Assembly (NCBI RefSeq): GCF_017094485.1
Contig: NZ_CP064786.1
Coordinates: forward strand, 620,001-684,000
Direction of reading: 5' to 3'
Source of the DNA: Natranaeroarchaeum sulfidigenes
GTDB taxonomy: Archaea > Halobacteriota > Halobacteria > Halobacteriales > Natronoarchaeaceae
Length of the DNA stretch: 64,000 nt
In this document: piece after piece, positions 25,632-33,142 of the stretch
Layout of the letters: every line of letters begins with the position of its first letter
Numbering within the stretch: position 1 is the stretch's first letter
Program-made: the position numbers and the translations under genes
The notes under the pieces: model-generated
Databases searched by the model: none
The model's input: only the letters and a program-made list of their open reading frames with translations
What the model was told of the DNA's origin: nothing

Positions 25632-25910
25632 TCAGATCTTGCCTTCGGCGTCCTTTGCGAGCTCTTCCATGCGCTTGCCGATACGTCCGGCACTGGAGAA
25701 CTCGTCGTCGCTCATTGCGTTTGCCAGCGCGTTGCCCAGGACAAAGACGGCGTGTTTGTGCTCGCTTTTGGATTTGTGGACGTGGGATGGGTCCACTTCG
25801 AGCTCGTCGTAGGGCTCGAACAGTTCGTCGTCGACGCCCTCGCGCTCGGCGAAGTTCTCCATGATGATGACCATCTGCTCGTGAAGCTCCAGAAGCTCGT
25901 CCTTGTGCAT
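25632..25910 (-). CDS. UPF0058 family protein (second copy)
   Basis: A 92-residue helical protein: MHKDELLELHEQMVIIMENF, a middle acidic stretch, then the family signature HVHKSKSEHKHAVFVLGNAL and a basic/acidic C-terminal helix (GRIGKRMEELAKDAE). The signature matches the protein at 15968-16201, making the two paralogues. It is longer by an extra C-terminal helix. Function unknown; it lies between the large coiled-coil protein and a DUF998 gene. Confidence 0.85.
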   Translation of the reverse strand: MHKDELLELHEQMVIIMENFAEREGVDDELFEPYDELEVDPSHVHKSKSEHKHAVFVLGNALANAMSDDEFSSAGRIGKRMEELAKDAEGKI

Positions 25911-25993
25911 ACGGACCCGTAGGAACGTCCACGGTTTAAGGATTTCTGCCAGCACACCGGAAACGCGTCCGAGGGACGCGCTCCGTCCGATCG

Positions 25994-26632
25994 TCACCGA
26001 TCCAGCGCGCCGGGCAGCGGCGGCCAGCCGAGCCTGGCGCGAGCGGCGACGGCTGTCCAGCCTCCAAAGATCGCAGCACCGACGGTTTCGGGGATTGCGA
26101 GACCGGGGATCGGCCCGGTGAGCAGAGCAGCCCAGACGAGCCACGCCACCAGGTGAACGATGCCGAGCCAGATCGTTACGAGGCCCCACCGGACGCGACC
26201 GGCGAGCACGCTCCCCGTACCGTGTGTCCACAGGAAGACGATCCCGAGCAGATAGTGAGCGATCGCAACCGCGCCGTGGGGCTCCCGCGGGATGTAGTAG
26301 ACGCCCACAAGGGCAAGCGCGATCAGTGCCCCGGCGAACTGGACCGCACCGAGTCGATGGAGCCAGTTCTTCGCGTCGGTCCACAGCCGCCAGGCAAAGG
26401 CCAGCCCGACGATCCCAGTCAGGATCAGCCCACCGTTGAACAGGACGAATTCGGGGGATTCGGCGAGAAAGGAGAGCGTGATCGATTCGCCAGCCGGGAG
26501 TTCCCCCAGATTCGAGAGCGCGTCGTCGGCCCAGACGAACCCCGGATCGACGAATGTCGCTGCGAGGATCGTCACCGCCGCGATCGCCGGGGCGATCAGT
26601 CCTGTTGTGGCCGCACCCGTGTCTCTATCCAT
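25994..26632 (-). CDS. DUF998 family integral membrane protein
   Basis: A 212-residue protein with six hydrophobic segments. The start MDRDTGAATTGLIAPAIAAVTILAATF, the loop ALSNLG after the first span and the later YYIPREPHG and HYLLGIVFLWTHG regions follow the DUF998 pattern. Such proteins are common in haloarchaea and may be six-span channels or enzymes, but no role is established. The ATG at 26632 is chosen over an upstream in-frame start that adds a non-membrane leader. It ends at 25994, 83 nt before the UPF0058 gene. Confidence 0.75.
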   Translation of the reverse strand: MDRDTGAATTGLIAPAIAAVTILAATFVDPGFVWADDALSNLGELPAGESITLSFLAESPEFVLFNGGLILTGIVGLAFAWRLWTDAKNWLHRLGAVQFAGALIALALVGVYYIPREPHGAVAIAHYLLGIVFLWTHGTGSVLAGRVRWGLVTIWLGIVHLVAWLVWAALLTGPIPGLAIPETVGAAIFGGWTAVAARARLGWPPLPGALDR

Positions 26633-26689
26633 GATACTGACAATTTGTTCATCGCGTATGAACCCTGCGGCGCGCGGGTATTCGGACAC

Positions 26690-27847
26690 CTACCGGCTTT
26701 GACTGCCTTCGGGGAACCAGACGAGCTCGTGGTCGGCCGTGAGCGTTACGGTGACCGGCGTATCGAGATCCATCGACTCGCTATGGTTGTGCATGCATTC
26801 GATCGTCTCGCCGCTGTCGAGCTCGACCCGATACAGCACCGAGGGACCGAGATACCGTCGATAGGTCACCCGGCCGTCGGCCTCCGCCTCGTCTGCCGGA
26901 TAGGCCAGGATGTCGTCGGGCCTGACGAGCACGTCGATCTCGGTCATGTCGTACTGACTCGCCAGTCCGTGAATCTGTTCGCGATCGATCGACGCAACTG
27001 ACGTATCGACCTTGTCGCCCCGGACGTAGCCCGAAAGGAAACTCGCGTGGCCGAGAAAGCCGGCGACGAAGCGTGATTTCGGCCGCTGGAAGACGGCTTC
27101 GGGCCGACCGACCTGTTCGAGTCGCCCCTCGTGCATCACTGCCACCCGGTCACTGATCGACAGTGCCTCTTCCTGGTCGTGGGTCACGGAAACGGCGGTA
27201 ACACCGGTCTCTTTGAGGATCCGACGGACCTCCTCGCGCATCTCGACGCGCAGATCGACATCGAGGTTCGAGAACGGCTCGTCGAGCAGGAGGATCTCGG
27301 GTTCGGGTGCGAGCGAGCGCGCCAGCGCGATTCGCTGTTGTTGACCGCCCGAGAGCTCCTCGGGACGGGAGTCGCCCTGTCCATCGAGCCCGACGAGATC
27401 GAGCAACTCCGTCACACGCCGCTCCTGTTCGGCGTCGGACAGGTCGTCGATCCCGAAGGCGATGTTCTCGGCGGCGGTCATGTGCGGAAATAGCGCGAAG
27501 TCCTGAAAGACGACGCCGATATCTCTGGCCTCCGGTGTAACGAACGTCCCGTCTCCCGTGGCCACTGGCAGTCCATCGACGCGGATCGCCCCCGAATCCG
27601 GTCGTTCGAGTCCGGCGATGAGCCGGAGCGTTGTCGTCTTTCCGCAGCCTGAGGGGCCAAGCAGGGTTAGCAGTTCGCCCTGTTCGACCGACAAGGAGAG
27701 GTCCTCTACGGCCTGTTCCGCCCCAAACGTCTTCGAGATACGGTCGATCCGCAACAGGGGCTCGTCCGACGTCTGCTGTGATACTCCCTCTCGTCGGCGG
27801 TTCTGTGTCGTCTGCTCCGTCGCGGTGGTAGTTAGTTCAGCTGACAT
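26690..27847 (-). CDS. fbpC: Fe3+ ABC transporter ATP-binding protein (FbpC/AfuC-like)
   Basis: A 385-residue ATPase. The ATPase domain carries Walker A GPSGCGKTTT, Q-loop VVFQDFALFPHM, signature LSGGQQQRIALARSLA, Walker B ILLLDEPFSNLD and the H-loop SVTHDQEEAL. From about residue 275 a TOBE-type beta domain follows (DVLVRPDDILAYPAD to GPSVLYRVELDSGE), typical of ferric-iron and spermidine/putrescine ATPases. It has a polar N-terminal extension of about 30 residues. Its start overlaps the permease gene by 11 nt, and both lie downstream of a DtxR-type operator at 29463-29478. Confidence 0.88.
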   Translation of the reverse strand: MSAELTTTATEQTTQNRRREGVSQQTSDEPLLRIDRISKTFGAEQAVEDLSLSVEQGELLTLLGPSGCGKTTTLRLIAGLERPDSGAIRVDGLPVATGDGTFVTPEARDIGVVFQDFALFPHMTAAENIAFGIDDLSDAEQERRVTELLDLVGLDGQGDSRPEELSGGQQQRIALARSLAPEPEILLLDEPFSNLDVDLRVEMREEVRRILKETGVTAVSVTHDQEEALSISDRVAVMHEGRLEQVGRPEAVFQRPKSRFVAGFLGHASFLSGYVRGDKVDTSVASIDREQIHGLASQYDMTEIDVLVRPDDILAYPADEAEADGRVTYRRYLGPSVLYRVELDSGETIECMHNHSESMDLDTPVTVTLTADHELVWFPEGSQSR

Positions 27848-29426
27848 TGTACTTCTCCTGTCGTAGCAGCACGATCATCGAGAGTCCGGAGATCACGATT
27901 AGGATGAGTGCCGGGATAGCCGCGTAACGGTAGTGGACGCTTTCGTGAGCAGCCCAGATAATCGTCACCAGCGTGTCGAACCCAACCGGCTGGAGCATCA
28001 GTGTCGCCGGGAGCTCCTTCATCGTCGTCAGGAAGACGAGGACGCCGCCCGCGATGACGCCCGGTGCGATCAGCGGGAGCGTAACCCGGCGGAACGTCTC
28101 GACGCGCCCGGCGTTCAGGGTCCGGGCGGCCTCGTCGAGGCGCTCGTCGACCTGCAGGACCGACGTTCTGGTACTCCCGACTGCCTGCGGGAGAAAGCGA
28201 ACGACGTAGGCAAACACGAGCAGCGGGATCGTCCGGTAGACCCACGGCAGGTAGTTCGAGCCGAAAAAGACAAGCGCGAGACCGATCACGATACCGGGAA
28301 CCGCGAAGCCGACGTAGGTCATGCGCTCGAACAGGCGAGCGGACAGTGAATCCGATCGGGCTGCCATATACCCGACCGGGATCGCCAGCGCGCTTGCGAC
28401 CAGAGCCGCCAGCCCGGCGAGTGTAACTGAGTTGACAACGTACTCAAGCTGGAACTCCAGCGACGGAACATCCCCGCCCGCGCCCTGGAAGAACCAGAGT
28501 CCAAAGATTGCCACCGGAACGACAAGGGTCACAAAGCCGATGGCGGCGAACGCGCCCATTGCGGGCCACTGCCACGCGCCGAGTCGGAGCCGTGTGCCGT
28601 CCGCGCCCCCCGCGCTGGCGTCGTCGTCGTGGCCAACGCCAGCCTCGATGGCGATTACGACAGCGGTGACGGCGATCAATTGCAGGGAGAGCAAGGCGGC
28701 GTACTCGACGTTGAACGCGCCGTACTCCCAGTATATCGCACTCGTGAACACCCGTACCTGCATGAACGCGGGGGTCCCGAAGTCCGAGATCGCGTACAGG
28801 GCAACGAGCAGTCCACCGGCGGCGATGGCGGGACGGATCTGTGGGAGGGTGACGCGACGGAACGCCTTGAACCGCCCCGAGTTGAGCGTCCGGGCGGCGT
28901 CGACGAGCGAGGAGTCCATCGAGAGCAGTGCCGCACGCGTCGTGAGGAAGACGTACGGATAGGTGTACAACGTGATGATGAGCGCAGCGCCGTAAAAACC
29001 ATAGACGTCGGGCAACCCGACGCCGAGAAGCGAACTCAGCTCGCCCCGGGGACCGAACGCCGAGACGAACGCAAACGCCCCAATGTAGCTGGGGACCACC
29101 AGCGGCAAGGCGGCGACGATGGTCCAGAACCGGCGGTACGGAAGGTCAGTGCGAACGGTCAGAAACGCGAGGGGGACGCCGATAAGAATCGAGGCGATGG
29201 TCACGACGGCCATTAGCCCGACGCTATTTGTAAAAATCTCGACGGTATCCGACGACAACATCAGGCTAGCCGCTCGCGTAGCCTCGACCTCCGACGCGCG
29301 CAAGAGGAGCCACAGCAGCGGCGAAACGACCAGCGCCGCGATGGCACCGCTCAATAGGAGGAGGCCGACTGACGCGGCATCGGTGTCGTCCGATGCCACC
29401 AGATCACCGAAACGATTGCTACCCAC
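27837..29426 (-). CDS. fbpB: Fe3+ ABC transporter permease, fused two-domain type (FbpB/AfuB-like)
   Basis: A 529-residue membrane protein with about twelve hydrophobic segments in two homologous halves. Each half has an EAA-type loop: LVDAARTLNSGRFKAFRRVTLPQI near residue 180 and LDEAARTLNAGRVETFRRVTLPLI near residue 440. The near-identical loops show an internal duplication, as usual for FbpB. It begins with GTG. It forms the iron channel with FbpC, while FbpA at 29522-30667 delivers ferric iron. The upstream TATA is abutted by an iron-box palindrome. Confidence 0.9.
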   Translation of the reverse strand: MGSNRFGDLVASDDTDAASVGLLLLSGAIAALVVSPLLWLLLRASEVEATRAASLMLSSDTVEIFTNSVGLMAVVTIASILIGVPLAFLTVRTDLPYRRFWTIVAALPLVVPSYIGAFAFVSAFGPRGELSSLLGVGLPDVYGFYGAALIITLYTYPYVFLTTRAALLSMDSSLVDAARTLNSGRFKAFRRVTLPQIRPAIAAGGLLVALYAISDFGTPAFMQVRVFTSAIYWEYGAFNVEYAALLSLQLIAVTAVVIAIEAGVGHDDDASAGGADGTRLRLGAWQWPAMGAFAAIGFVTLVVPVAIFGLWFFQGAGGDVPSLEFQLEYVVNSVTLAGLAALVASALAIPVGYMAARSDSLSARLFERMTYVGFAVPGIVIGLALVFFGSNYLPWVYRTIPLLVFAYVVRFLPQAVGSTRTSVLQVDERLDEAARTLNAGRVETFRRVTLPLIAPGVIAGGVLVFLTTMKELPATLMLQPVGFDTLVTIIWAAHESVHYRYAAIPALILIVISGLSMIVLLRQEKYNVS

Positions 29427-29462
29427 GGGACAACTCTATCGGTATACTTTATCAGCGAAGCT

Positions 29463-29478
29463 TTTAGGCTTTCCTAAA
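29463..29478. promoter_or_regulatory. DtxR/IdeR-type iron-box operator of the permease-ATPase genes
   Basis: A perfect palindrome TTTAGG-N4-CCTAAA. It lies directly upstream of a minus-strand TATA-like ATAAAGTATA (29443-29452) about 27 nt before the fbpB start. DtxR-family repressors (Idr/SirR/TroR in haloarchaea) bind sites of this form when iron is plentiful. Confidence 0.75.
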
Positions 29479-29521
29479 TCACGGCCTGTCAGCCGACTGT
29501 CTCATGGGTCTGCTACCCGTC

Positions 29522-30667
29522 TCAGACTGTCATTCCTTCCTCGCGGAGCAAGTCGCTCGCGGCTTCCACGTCGCCAAGCGCGTTCAGGTCGAACGACGGC
29601 GGATTGATCTCGTCAACCGTTGGCAGGTCACCCACGTACTCGACGCCGTCGATCACGGGATACTCGCCGTTGACATCGACGAAGAACTCCTGTCCCTCTG
29701 CGGCGAGGATGTGGCGGGTGAACTCCGCGGCGAGGTTCGGTCTGTCCGAAGCCGAGAGGATTGCCACACCGGAGACGTTGAACAGGCAGCCGGGATCGTC
29801 GCTGGTAAATGCAACGTCAAGCGTGGCATCGGGATCCTCGTTCAGGATGCGTCCTGCGTAGTACTGGTTGCCGAGGCCGATGTCCTGATCGCCGTAGGCG
29901 ACCTCCTCGGCCTGCTGTGACCCGCTTGAATACAGCGTGGCGTTTTGTTGGTTCACCATGTCGCTGACCCATCCCCGGGTTTCGTCCTCGCCTTCCATCT
30001 CGATCATCGCAGTAATAAACGACCGGAAGGTTCCCGAGTTCGGGCGCGTCGAGATGACATCCTGGAACTGTTCGTCTTCGGCGTACGCGAAGATATCCTC
30101 TGGCAGATCCGCTCCGTCGAACTCGTCGGTATCGTACATGATTGCCCGGACGCGCCCGGACGCGCCGGTCCACTCGCCATCGGGGTCACTCCAGTCGTCG
30201 TCGACGGCTCCAGTGATGTCCTCGGGTAGTTCGCGAGCGAGACCGTCCGACTTGAGTGCTGCGAGCGCCCCCGAAGACTGGGTGTAGAAGATGTCCGCAG
30301 GGCTGTTCTCACCCTCCTCACGGAGGCTATTGAGCTGATCTTCGTTTCCGTCCTGGTCGACCTCAACGGTAAAGTCGGGGTACTCGTCCTCGATCATCTC
30401 GAACAGCGGGTCGATCTGATCTCGGGTGCGCCCCGAGTAGATCGTCAACTCTCCTTCGAGGTCACCGAGGTCGTCCCACGATACCGCAGTAGATTCGAGC
30501 GCCGCGGCCTGTGGGCCGTAGTCATCGAACGGATCTCCGGCATCGTCCCCAAGACAACCAGCCACTCCGACTGATCCTGCGATCGCAATGCCTGAGGCCG
30601 CCAGAACGCGACGCCGGGAGTGGTCGATCTCAGTGCGCCCGGACCGATCGGAGCCATCGTGTGCCAT
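29522..30667 (-). CDS. fbpA: Fe3+ ABC transporter substrate-binding lipoprotein (FbpA/AfuA-like)
   Basis: A 381-residue exported protein. The N-terminus holds a Tat motif (SRRRVLAASG) and a lipobox GVAGC near residue 39, so it is a lipid-anchored protein on the outer face of the membrane. The mature part follows the FbpA plan: GELTIYSGRTRDQIDPLFEM, then ADIFYTQSSGALAALKSDGL and YYAGRILNEDPDA. A YY pair, typical of ferric-iron ligands, is present in NQYYAGRI. It is separated from fbpB by 95 nt and has its own promoter with two iron boxes. Confidence 0.88.
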   Translation of the reverse strand: MAHDGSDRSGRTEIDHSRRRVLAASGIAIAGSVGVAGCLGDDAGDPFDDYGPQAAALESTAVSWDDLGDLEGELTIYSGRTRDQIDPLFEMIEDEYPDFTVEVDQDGNEDQLNSLREEGENSPADIFYTQSSGALAALKSDGLARELPEDITGAVDDDWSDPDGEWTGASGRVRAIMYDTDEFDGADLPEDIFAYAEDEQFQDVISTRPNSGTFRSFITAMIEMEGEDETRGWVSDMVNQQNATLYSSGSQQAEEVAYGDQDIGLGNQYYAGRILNEDPDATLDVAFTSDDPGCLFNVSGVAILSASDRPNLAAEFTRHILAAEGQEFFVDVNGEYPVIDGVEYVGDLPTVDEINPPSFDLNALGDVEAASDLLREEGMTV

Positions 30668-30674
30668 ATCTTGA

Positions 30675-30723
30675 TTTAGGCTGCCCTAAACAATATATAT
30701 GTGGCGGTTTAGGCTGGCCGAAA
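30675..30723. promoter_or_regulatory. fbpA promoter flanked by two DtxR-type iron boxes
   Basis: Box 1 is TTTAGG-N4-CCTAAA (30675-30690); box 2 is TTTAGG-N4-CCGAAA (30708-30723), with one mismatch. Their starts are 33 bp apart, about three helical turns. A TATATA core (about 30693-30700) lies between them, 26-30 nt before the fbpA ATG at 30667. Repressor on both boxes would enclose the TATA element. Confidence 0.78.
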
Positions 30724-30895
30724 ACACCACGACCGTCAAACTGTGGGTGCAAAACCATGAACGAATCGGCCTGTGGAAAGGAGATAGAGCAAAAGTAGTG
30801 GTTTCGAGAGTAGAATTCGGCTCGCGCAGGTGGTTGCTGGTCCATCACGACACTGTGAACTGCGACCGATCAAGGTGTATCGGTTTCGCGCGCGA

Positions 30896-31552
30896 CTACT
30901 CCGCGGGCAGGTCGTCGATCAGTACGACCGCTTCGCCATCGATGATCGTTTCCCCCTCGTCGTCGCTGACGATCGTGCTGAGTCGGTACTGATCGTTGCC
31001 GAGCGCCTCGATGACTTCGACGGTCGCGGTGACGCGATCGCCGATACGGACGGGGCCGCGGAACTCCAGGTCCTGTGAGAGATAGATCGTGAGTCCGGGC
31101 AGGCGCGCGAGGGCGGCGCTGATCAGTCCGGACACCAGCGTACCGTGAGCGATTCGACCGCCAAAGCGGGAGTCTTCTGCGAACTCGTCGTCGATATGTA
31201 GTCGATTGGTGTCGCCGCTAGCGACTGCGAACCGTTTTACATCCTCGTCGTCGACCGGCTTGCTGAAGCTGACACGATCCCCAACAGTGATCGCGTCGGC
31301 CCGCTCGACTGATCGTTCGAAGCTCCAGTCCTCGTCCTCGAACGCCAGCGACGGGATCGATCCCGATCGGAGCTCGTCATCTCCAGTTGGCAGTTCATCC
31401 CCGTTCTCCTCGGAGTGTTCTCCGTTAGTGACCGATGCACCCATCGCAGCGCGGTTCATCGCTGTTGCGCTCTTTACCGCGCTTTCTCCCAACTGCACCC
31501 ACGCGCTTGTGAGATCCGCGAGAGGGCTCGTAGCTCCCGTATCCTCGGACAT
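30896..31552 (-). CDS. phaJ: MaoC-like (R)-specific enoyl-CoA hydratase (PhaJ type)
   Basis: A 218-residue protein. The C-terminal 150 residues form a hot-dog MaoC domain with the active-site motif SGDTNRLHIDDEFA (D and H hydratase residues), then GGRIAHGTLVSGLISA. It hydrates trans-2-enoyl-CoA to (R)-3-hydroxyacyl-CoA, the monomer for PHA synthesis. The first 70 residues are an unusual helical extension (LADLTSAWVQLGESAVKSAT) absent from simple MaoC proteins. It is divergent from the phaR-phaP-phaE-phaC-phaB genes, which supports the PHA role. The ATG at 31552 is supported by a TATA element at 31571-31580. Confidence 0.83.
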   Translation of the reverse strand: MSEDTGATSPLADLTSAWVQLGESAVKSATAMNRAAMGASVTNGEHSEENGDELPTGDDELRSGSIPSLAFEDEDWSFERSVERADAITVGDRVSFSKPVDDEDVKRFAVASGDTNRLHIDDEFAEDSRFGGRIAHGTLVSGLISAALARLPGLTIYLSQDLEFRGPVRIGDRVTATVEVIEALGNDQYRLSTIVSDDEGETIIDGEAVVLIDDLPAE

Positions 31553-31570
31553 ACGTACCACTAGGTGAGG

Positions 31571-31580
31571 GCGTATAAGT
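31571..31580 (-). promoter_or_regulatory. TATA box of the phaJ-like gene
   Basis: The minus-strand ACTTATACGC is centred about 24 nt before the ATG at 31552, which fits a leaderless transcript. Confidence 0.55.
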
Positions 31581-31656
31581 GTCCTCTGGCCACGATCTCT
31601 GTTCAGACGGTGAGATGACTCTCCCCGAGAGTCGTCCGGTTGGGATCGCGTTTTCC

Positions 31657-31710
31657 ACCATACAAAACCATTCAATACCATGTGAAACCATTTTGCGGCA
31701 AGAGTTAAGT
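31657..31710 (+). promoter_or_regulatory. phased ACCAT repeat array and phaR promoter
   Basis: Four copies of ACCAT start at 31657, 31667, 31677 and 31687, each exactly 10 bp apart (one helical turn). A TATA-like TTAAGT (31704-31709) follows, about 28 nt before the ATG at 31735. The array lies between the divergent phaJ-like and phaR genes and is a likely multi-site operator, possibly for the AbrB-type regulator encoded next to it. Confidence 0.65.
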
Positions 31711-31734
31711 CTATGGGGGGTGTAGATGCAGGTG

Positions 31735-32046
31735 ATGACAGACGAGACGACCGGGATGGGGTGGCCGCCGGCGATGTTCGCCGAGCAGTTACAGGAAGCG
31801 GGCGAGCAGGCCGTCGAGAGCCAGCAGGCGCTCGCGAGACAGTTCCTCTCCGCCACCAGCGCGGGATCGAGTAGTATGTCCGGCTTTCCGGCGATGACGA
31901 TGGGTACCGCGACGTTCAAAACTCGCGTCCAGAGCGGCGGGCGGATTAGCATTCCGGACGCAGAGCGTGAGGCGCTCAATATCGACGAGGGAGACATCGT
32001 CCAGACCATCGTCATCCCGATCAACACAGGTGATTCCAATGAGTAA
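31735..32046 (+). CDS. phaR: AbrB-type PHA regulator (PhaR-like)
   Basis: A 103-residue protein with a C-terminal SpoVT/AbrB swapped-hairpin domain (FKTRVQSGGRISIPDAEREALNIDEGDIVQTIVI) and a glutamine-rich N-terminal helix (EQLQEAGEQAVESQQALARQF) that could touch PHA granules or mediate tetramer contacts. Haloferax mediterranei PhaR is an AbrB-domain protein that represses the pha operon and senses granules, and the position here matches. The ATG at 31735 is preferred to one at 31726, because the TATA element lies about 28 nt before it. It overlaps the phasin start by 8 nt. Confidence 0.85.
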   Translation: MTDETTGMGWPPAMFAEQLQEAGEQAVESQQALARQFLSATSAGSSSMSGFPAMTMGTATFKTRVQSGGRISIPDAEREALNIDEGDIVQTIVIPINTGDSNE

Positions 32047-32533
32047 CCAGAATCCAATCCAGACAGCCTTCGACTTCCAGCGAACCGTTCTCGAATCGAG
32101 CCAGCGCATGACCAGAAGCACCGTCGACGCCCAGCAGACCGCGATGTCGGCGTTCGTCGACAGTATGGCGACTGTCGAGGAGCTGGGCGAGCAAAACGCC
32201 AGCATGACTCAGGACGCCATCCACAGCTACTTCGACGCCGTCGAGGAGATGACCCCTGAGGGCAGCGAGATGGATTTCACCGAGGCCCGTGAACTCGTCG
32301 ACGAGCAGTTCGATGCCTACGGCGAGATCAGCGACGAGGCGTGGGCGTCGATCCACGAGACTCTCGACGAGGCGAACGCGACATTCGAGGAAGCGAGCAA
32401 CGAGTACGTAGCGGCCGTCGACGATGGCTTCGACGCCTACCTTGATATCCACGAGGAGGTCGAGTCGAGTGCCGTCGAGATGGCAGAAGAGATGGAATCC
32501 ACCGCCGAAGAGATCGACGTCTCAGCGCCGTAA
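32039..32533 (+). CDS. phaP: phasin PhaP (PHA granule structural protein)
   Basis: A 164-residue, highly acidic, all-helical protein with no cysteine. The first helix (NPIQTAFDFQRTVLESSQR) is amphipathic, and the rest (DFTEARELVDEQFDAYGEIS and later repeats of EEVESSAVEMAEEMESTAEE) is coiled-coil-like. This is the layout of haloarchaeal phasins, which coat PHA granules. The gene starts inside the end of phaR (8-nt overlap) and precedes phaE and phaC, so expression with phaR is expected. Confidence 0.82.
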   Translation: MSNQNPIQTAFDFQRTVLESSQRMTRSTVDAQQTAMSAFVDSMATVEELGEQNASMTQDAIHSYFDAVEEMTPEGSEMDFTEARELVDEQFDAYGEISDEAWASIHETLDEANATFEEASNEYVAAVDDGFDAYLDIHEEVESSAVEMAEEMESTAEEIDVSAP

Positions 32534-32577
32534 TCCGCCGAACGCTTTTGTTTCGGGCCCGCGAAACCCGTTTTATT

Positions 32578-33135
32578 ATGACCGATACATACGACACTGA
32601 CGCAGTACAGAATAGCTGGACCGAGTTCATGCAGCAGATGAACGAGCAGTTCGCCGACGCCTTCGAGGAGAACATCGAGGCACAGGCCGAGTTCGTCGAA
32701 GCCTGGACCGAGACCGTCGATGCAGCAAGCGACGACGAACGAATGAGCGAGGGGATCGAGGGCTACACCAATGCCTATCAGGTGTGGATGGACGCTGCCG
32801 AGGAGATGGTCGAGCGCACCGGCGATGCCGCTGCGGGCGAGGACGTTACCGTCGAGGAGTTCCGCGATATCTGGCTCAACAACGCCAATCAGGCGTTCAA
32901 AGAAGTCATGTCGACATCGGCGTTCGCGGCGATGACGGGTGAGACTGTCGGTGATGCCCTCGAAGTCCAGCAGGTGGCTGACGAGAGCGCCGAGGCGACG
33001 CTCCGCCAACTCAGGATGCCGACCCAGGGCGACGTCGAGGAGATCGGCGAGCGACTCGTCGACCTCGAACGCCGCCAGCACGCTGTCGAACAGAAGATCG
33101 ACCTGGTGCTCGAACACGTTCAGGACGGGGAGTAA
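32578..33135 (+). CDS. phaE: class III PHA synthase subunit PhaE
   Basis: A 185-residue acidic helical protein. It shows the haloarchaeal PhaE arrangement: [21 protein letters not shown], then a middle [13 protein letters not shown] and [22 protein letters not shown], and a C-terminal coiled segment ([24 protein letters not shown]). PhaE is the non-catalytic partner required for class III PhaC activity. It is shorter than bacterial PhaE, as usual for archaea. The phaC ATG follows 7 nt after its stop codon. Confidence 0.87.
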   Translation: MTDTYDTDAVQNSWTEFMQQMNEQFADAFEENIEAQAEFVEAWTETVDAASDDERMSEGIEGYTNAYQVWMDAAEEMVERTGDAAAGEDVTVEEFRDIWLNNANQAFKEVMSTSAFAAMTGETVGDALEVQQVADESAEATLRQLRMPTQGDVEEIGERLVDLERRQHAVEQKIDLVLEHVQDGE

Positions 33136-33142
33136 CCGACCG

